Shown: in pieces, positions 5,735-6,698 of the stretch
Position numbering within the stretch: the stretch's first letter is position 1
Layout of the letters: every line of letters begins with the position of its first letter
Origin: Conexibacter sp.
GTDB lineage: Bacteria > Actinomycetota > Thermoleophilia > Solirubrobacterales > Solirubrobacteraceae
Assembly (NCBI GenBank): GCA_025964055.1
Contig: JAOPZP010000234.1
Location: forward strand, 1-6,698
Direction of reading: 5' to 3'
DNA: 6,698 bases
Program-made: the position numbers and the translations under genes
Notes under the pieces: generated by a model
What the model was told of the DNA's origin: nothing
Seen by the model: the letters and a program-made list of their open reading frames with translations, nothing else
Databases searched by the model: none

Positions 5735-6698
5735 ATGTCCGCCGTGCACCAGCAGATCGCCCTGCCTCCCCGCTACCGCGTGGTCCGCCACATCGCCAAC
5801 GGCGGCATGGCCACGGTCTGGGCGGCGCAGGACGCGCTGCTGGAGCGCCTGGTGGCCGTCAAGACGCTCGCGCCGGGCTACGCGGCGGACCCGTCCGCGC
5901 GCCGGCGGTTCACCCGCGAGGCGCGCGCTGCGGCCCGCGTGTCCGACCACCCCAACGTGGTCACGATCTTCGACATCGGCGATCACGAGGACCAGGCCTT
6001 CATCGTCATGGAGCACTTCGCGGGCGGGACGGTGTCGGACCGCCTGAAGCGCGACGACGGGCCCGTGCCGGTCGCCACCGCGCTGCGCTGGCTGCGCCAG
6101 ACGGCGTCCGCGCTCGATGCCGCCCACGCGGCCGACATCGTCCATCGCGACGTCAAGCCCGGCAACCTGCTGCTCGACGAGCACGGGCGCCTGGCGGTCG
6201 GCGACTTCGGGATCGCCTCGATCGCCGGCGAGACCCAGATGACCGCGGCCGGACAGGTGCTGGGGACCGCGGCCTACCTGTCGCCCGAGCAGGCGCGCGG
6301 CCTGCCGGCGACGCCGGCGTCGGATCGCTACTCGCTGGCGGTCGTGGCGTATGAGCTGCTGTGCGGGCGCAAGCCCTTCGAGGGCGAGACGCCGATGGCG
6401 CAGGCGCGGGCGCGGCTGGACGGCGAGCCGCCGACCCCGACCGGTCCGTGCGTCGCGGCGGCGTCCGCGCTGAAGCACGGTCTGGCGCAGGACCCGGCGG
6501 CGCGGCCGTCCACGGCGAGCGCCTTCGTCGACGAGCTCGAGGCGGTTCTGGCGTCCGGTGGCGGCGACCCGACGCTGGCGACCGCCGTGGTGCCGCCGGC
6601 GAGGGATCGGTCCGACGAGGGGTTGCGGTTCTCGCGGGCGCAGGCGCGGGGGGCGACGCCGGTGGCGGCGCCGCCGGTGGCGGCACGCGCGCCCAGCC
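5735..6698 (+). CDS. Hanks-type (PknB-like) serine/threonine protein kinase, C-terminus cut by window edge
   Basis: An open frame of 321 codons runs from ATG 5735 to the right edge; an in-frame TAG at 5717-5719 fixes the start. The kinase domain fills about 13-270. The glycine loop is IANGGMATVW (20-29). The ATP-anchoring lysine is Lys43 in VAVK, the helix C glutamate is Glu62, and the hinge is VMEHF (91-95). The catalytic loop is HRDVKPGN (137-144) with Asp139, the metal loop is DFG (157-159), and the activation segment has Thr167 and Thr170 as candidate autophosphorylation sites. GTAAYLSPEQ covers 177-186, subdomain IX Asp is Asp197, and the subdomain XI Arg is in DPAARPS. All catalytic residues are present, so it should be active. 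Residues 271-321 are Pro/Ala/Arg-rich and look like a juxtamembrane linker. Whether a membrane helix and PASTA or other sensor domain follows cannot be seen. Targets are unknown; division and wall-synthesis proteins are typical for the family. No Shine-Dalgarno sequence is present. Confidence 0.93.
   Translation, partial: MSAVHQQIALPPRYRVVRHIANGGMATVWAAQDALLERLVAVKTLAPGYAADPSARRRFTREARAAARVSDHPNVVTIFDIGDHEDQAFIVMEHFAGGTVSDRLKRDDGPVPVATALRWLRQTASALDAAHAADIVHRDVKPGNLLLDEHGRLAVGDFGIASIAGETQMTAAGQVLGTAAYLSPEQARGLPATPASDRYSLAVVAYELLCGRKPFEGETPMAQARARLDGEPPTPTGPCVAAASALKHGLAQDPAARPSTASAFVDELEAVLASGGGDPTLATAVVPPARDRSDEGLRFSRAQARGATPVAAPPVAARAPS

Noticed and set aside
5372..6478. Minus-strand frame of 368 codons covering the kinase gene and rpmB
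   Set aside because: It lies antisense to the kinase gene and crosses rpmB and the divergent promoter region. The plus-strand kinase reading is unambiguous, with HRD, DFG and SPE motifs.

Overview
The window is a compact, very GC-rich stretch of housekeeping DNA. It has six genes on the minus strand and one divergent gene on the plus strand. Codon use (almost all G/C in third position), GTG and TTG starts, 1-4 base gene overlaps and the gene order point to the phylum Actinomycetota. The order, read along the minus strand, is rpmB, a DAK2/FakA-type kinase gene, recG, rsmD, coaD and a DivIVA/SepIVA-like coiled-coil gene. From memory it resembles the mycobacterial recG-rsmD-coaD-sepIVA neighbourhood. 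The very high GC and the kinase sequence make a deep lineage such as Thermoleophilia (Solirubrobacterales) my best guess, but nothing here proves it.

Minus strand, in transcription order: zinc-type ribosomal protein L28 (5607-5416); a 65-base gap; a 570-residue FakA-like fatty-acid kinase subunit (5350-3638); a 6-base gap; RecG helicase (3631-1508); RsmD 16S rRNA guanine-N2 methyltransferase (1511-969), overlapping recG by 4 bases; CoaD phosphopantetheine adenylyltransferase (972-475), overlapping rsmD by 4 bases and starting with TTG; a 16-base gap; and the N-terminal 152 residues of a SepIVA/DivIVA-like coiled-coil protein (458 to the window edge). The spacing suggests that fakA to the sepIVA-like gene is one transcript. 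It would join lipid phosphorylation, DNA repair, ribosome modification, CoA synthesis and cell division or envelope growth.

Plus strand: a Hanks-type (PknB-like) Ser/Thr protein kinase starts at 5735 and runs off the right edge after 321 residues. All its catalytic residues are present. It is separated from rpmB by a 127-base divergent promoter region (5608-5734).

No RNA gene, insertion sequence, CRISPR array, phage gene or transfer signature is visible. I did not find a new defence or mobile system. The points most worth following are: several starts without a Shine-Dalgarno sequence but with a TANNNT hexamer a few bases upstream (possible leaderless or near-leaderless transcription); the compact SepIVA-like protein; the Ala-Asn-Gly-Gly glycine loop of the kinase; and a strong hairpin coinciding with the interdomain linker of the FakA-like gene.
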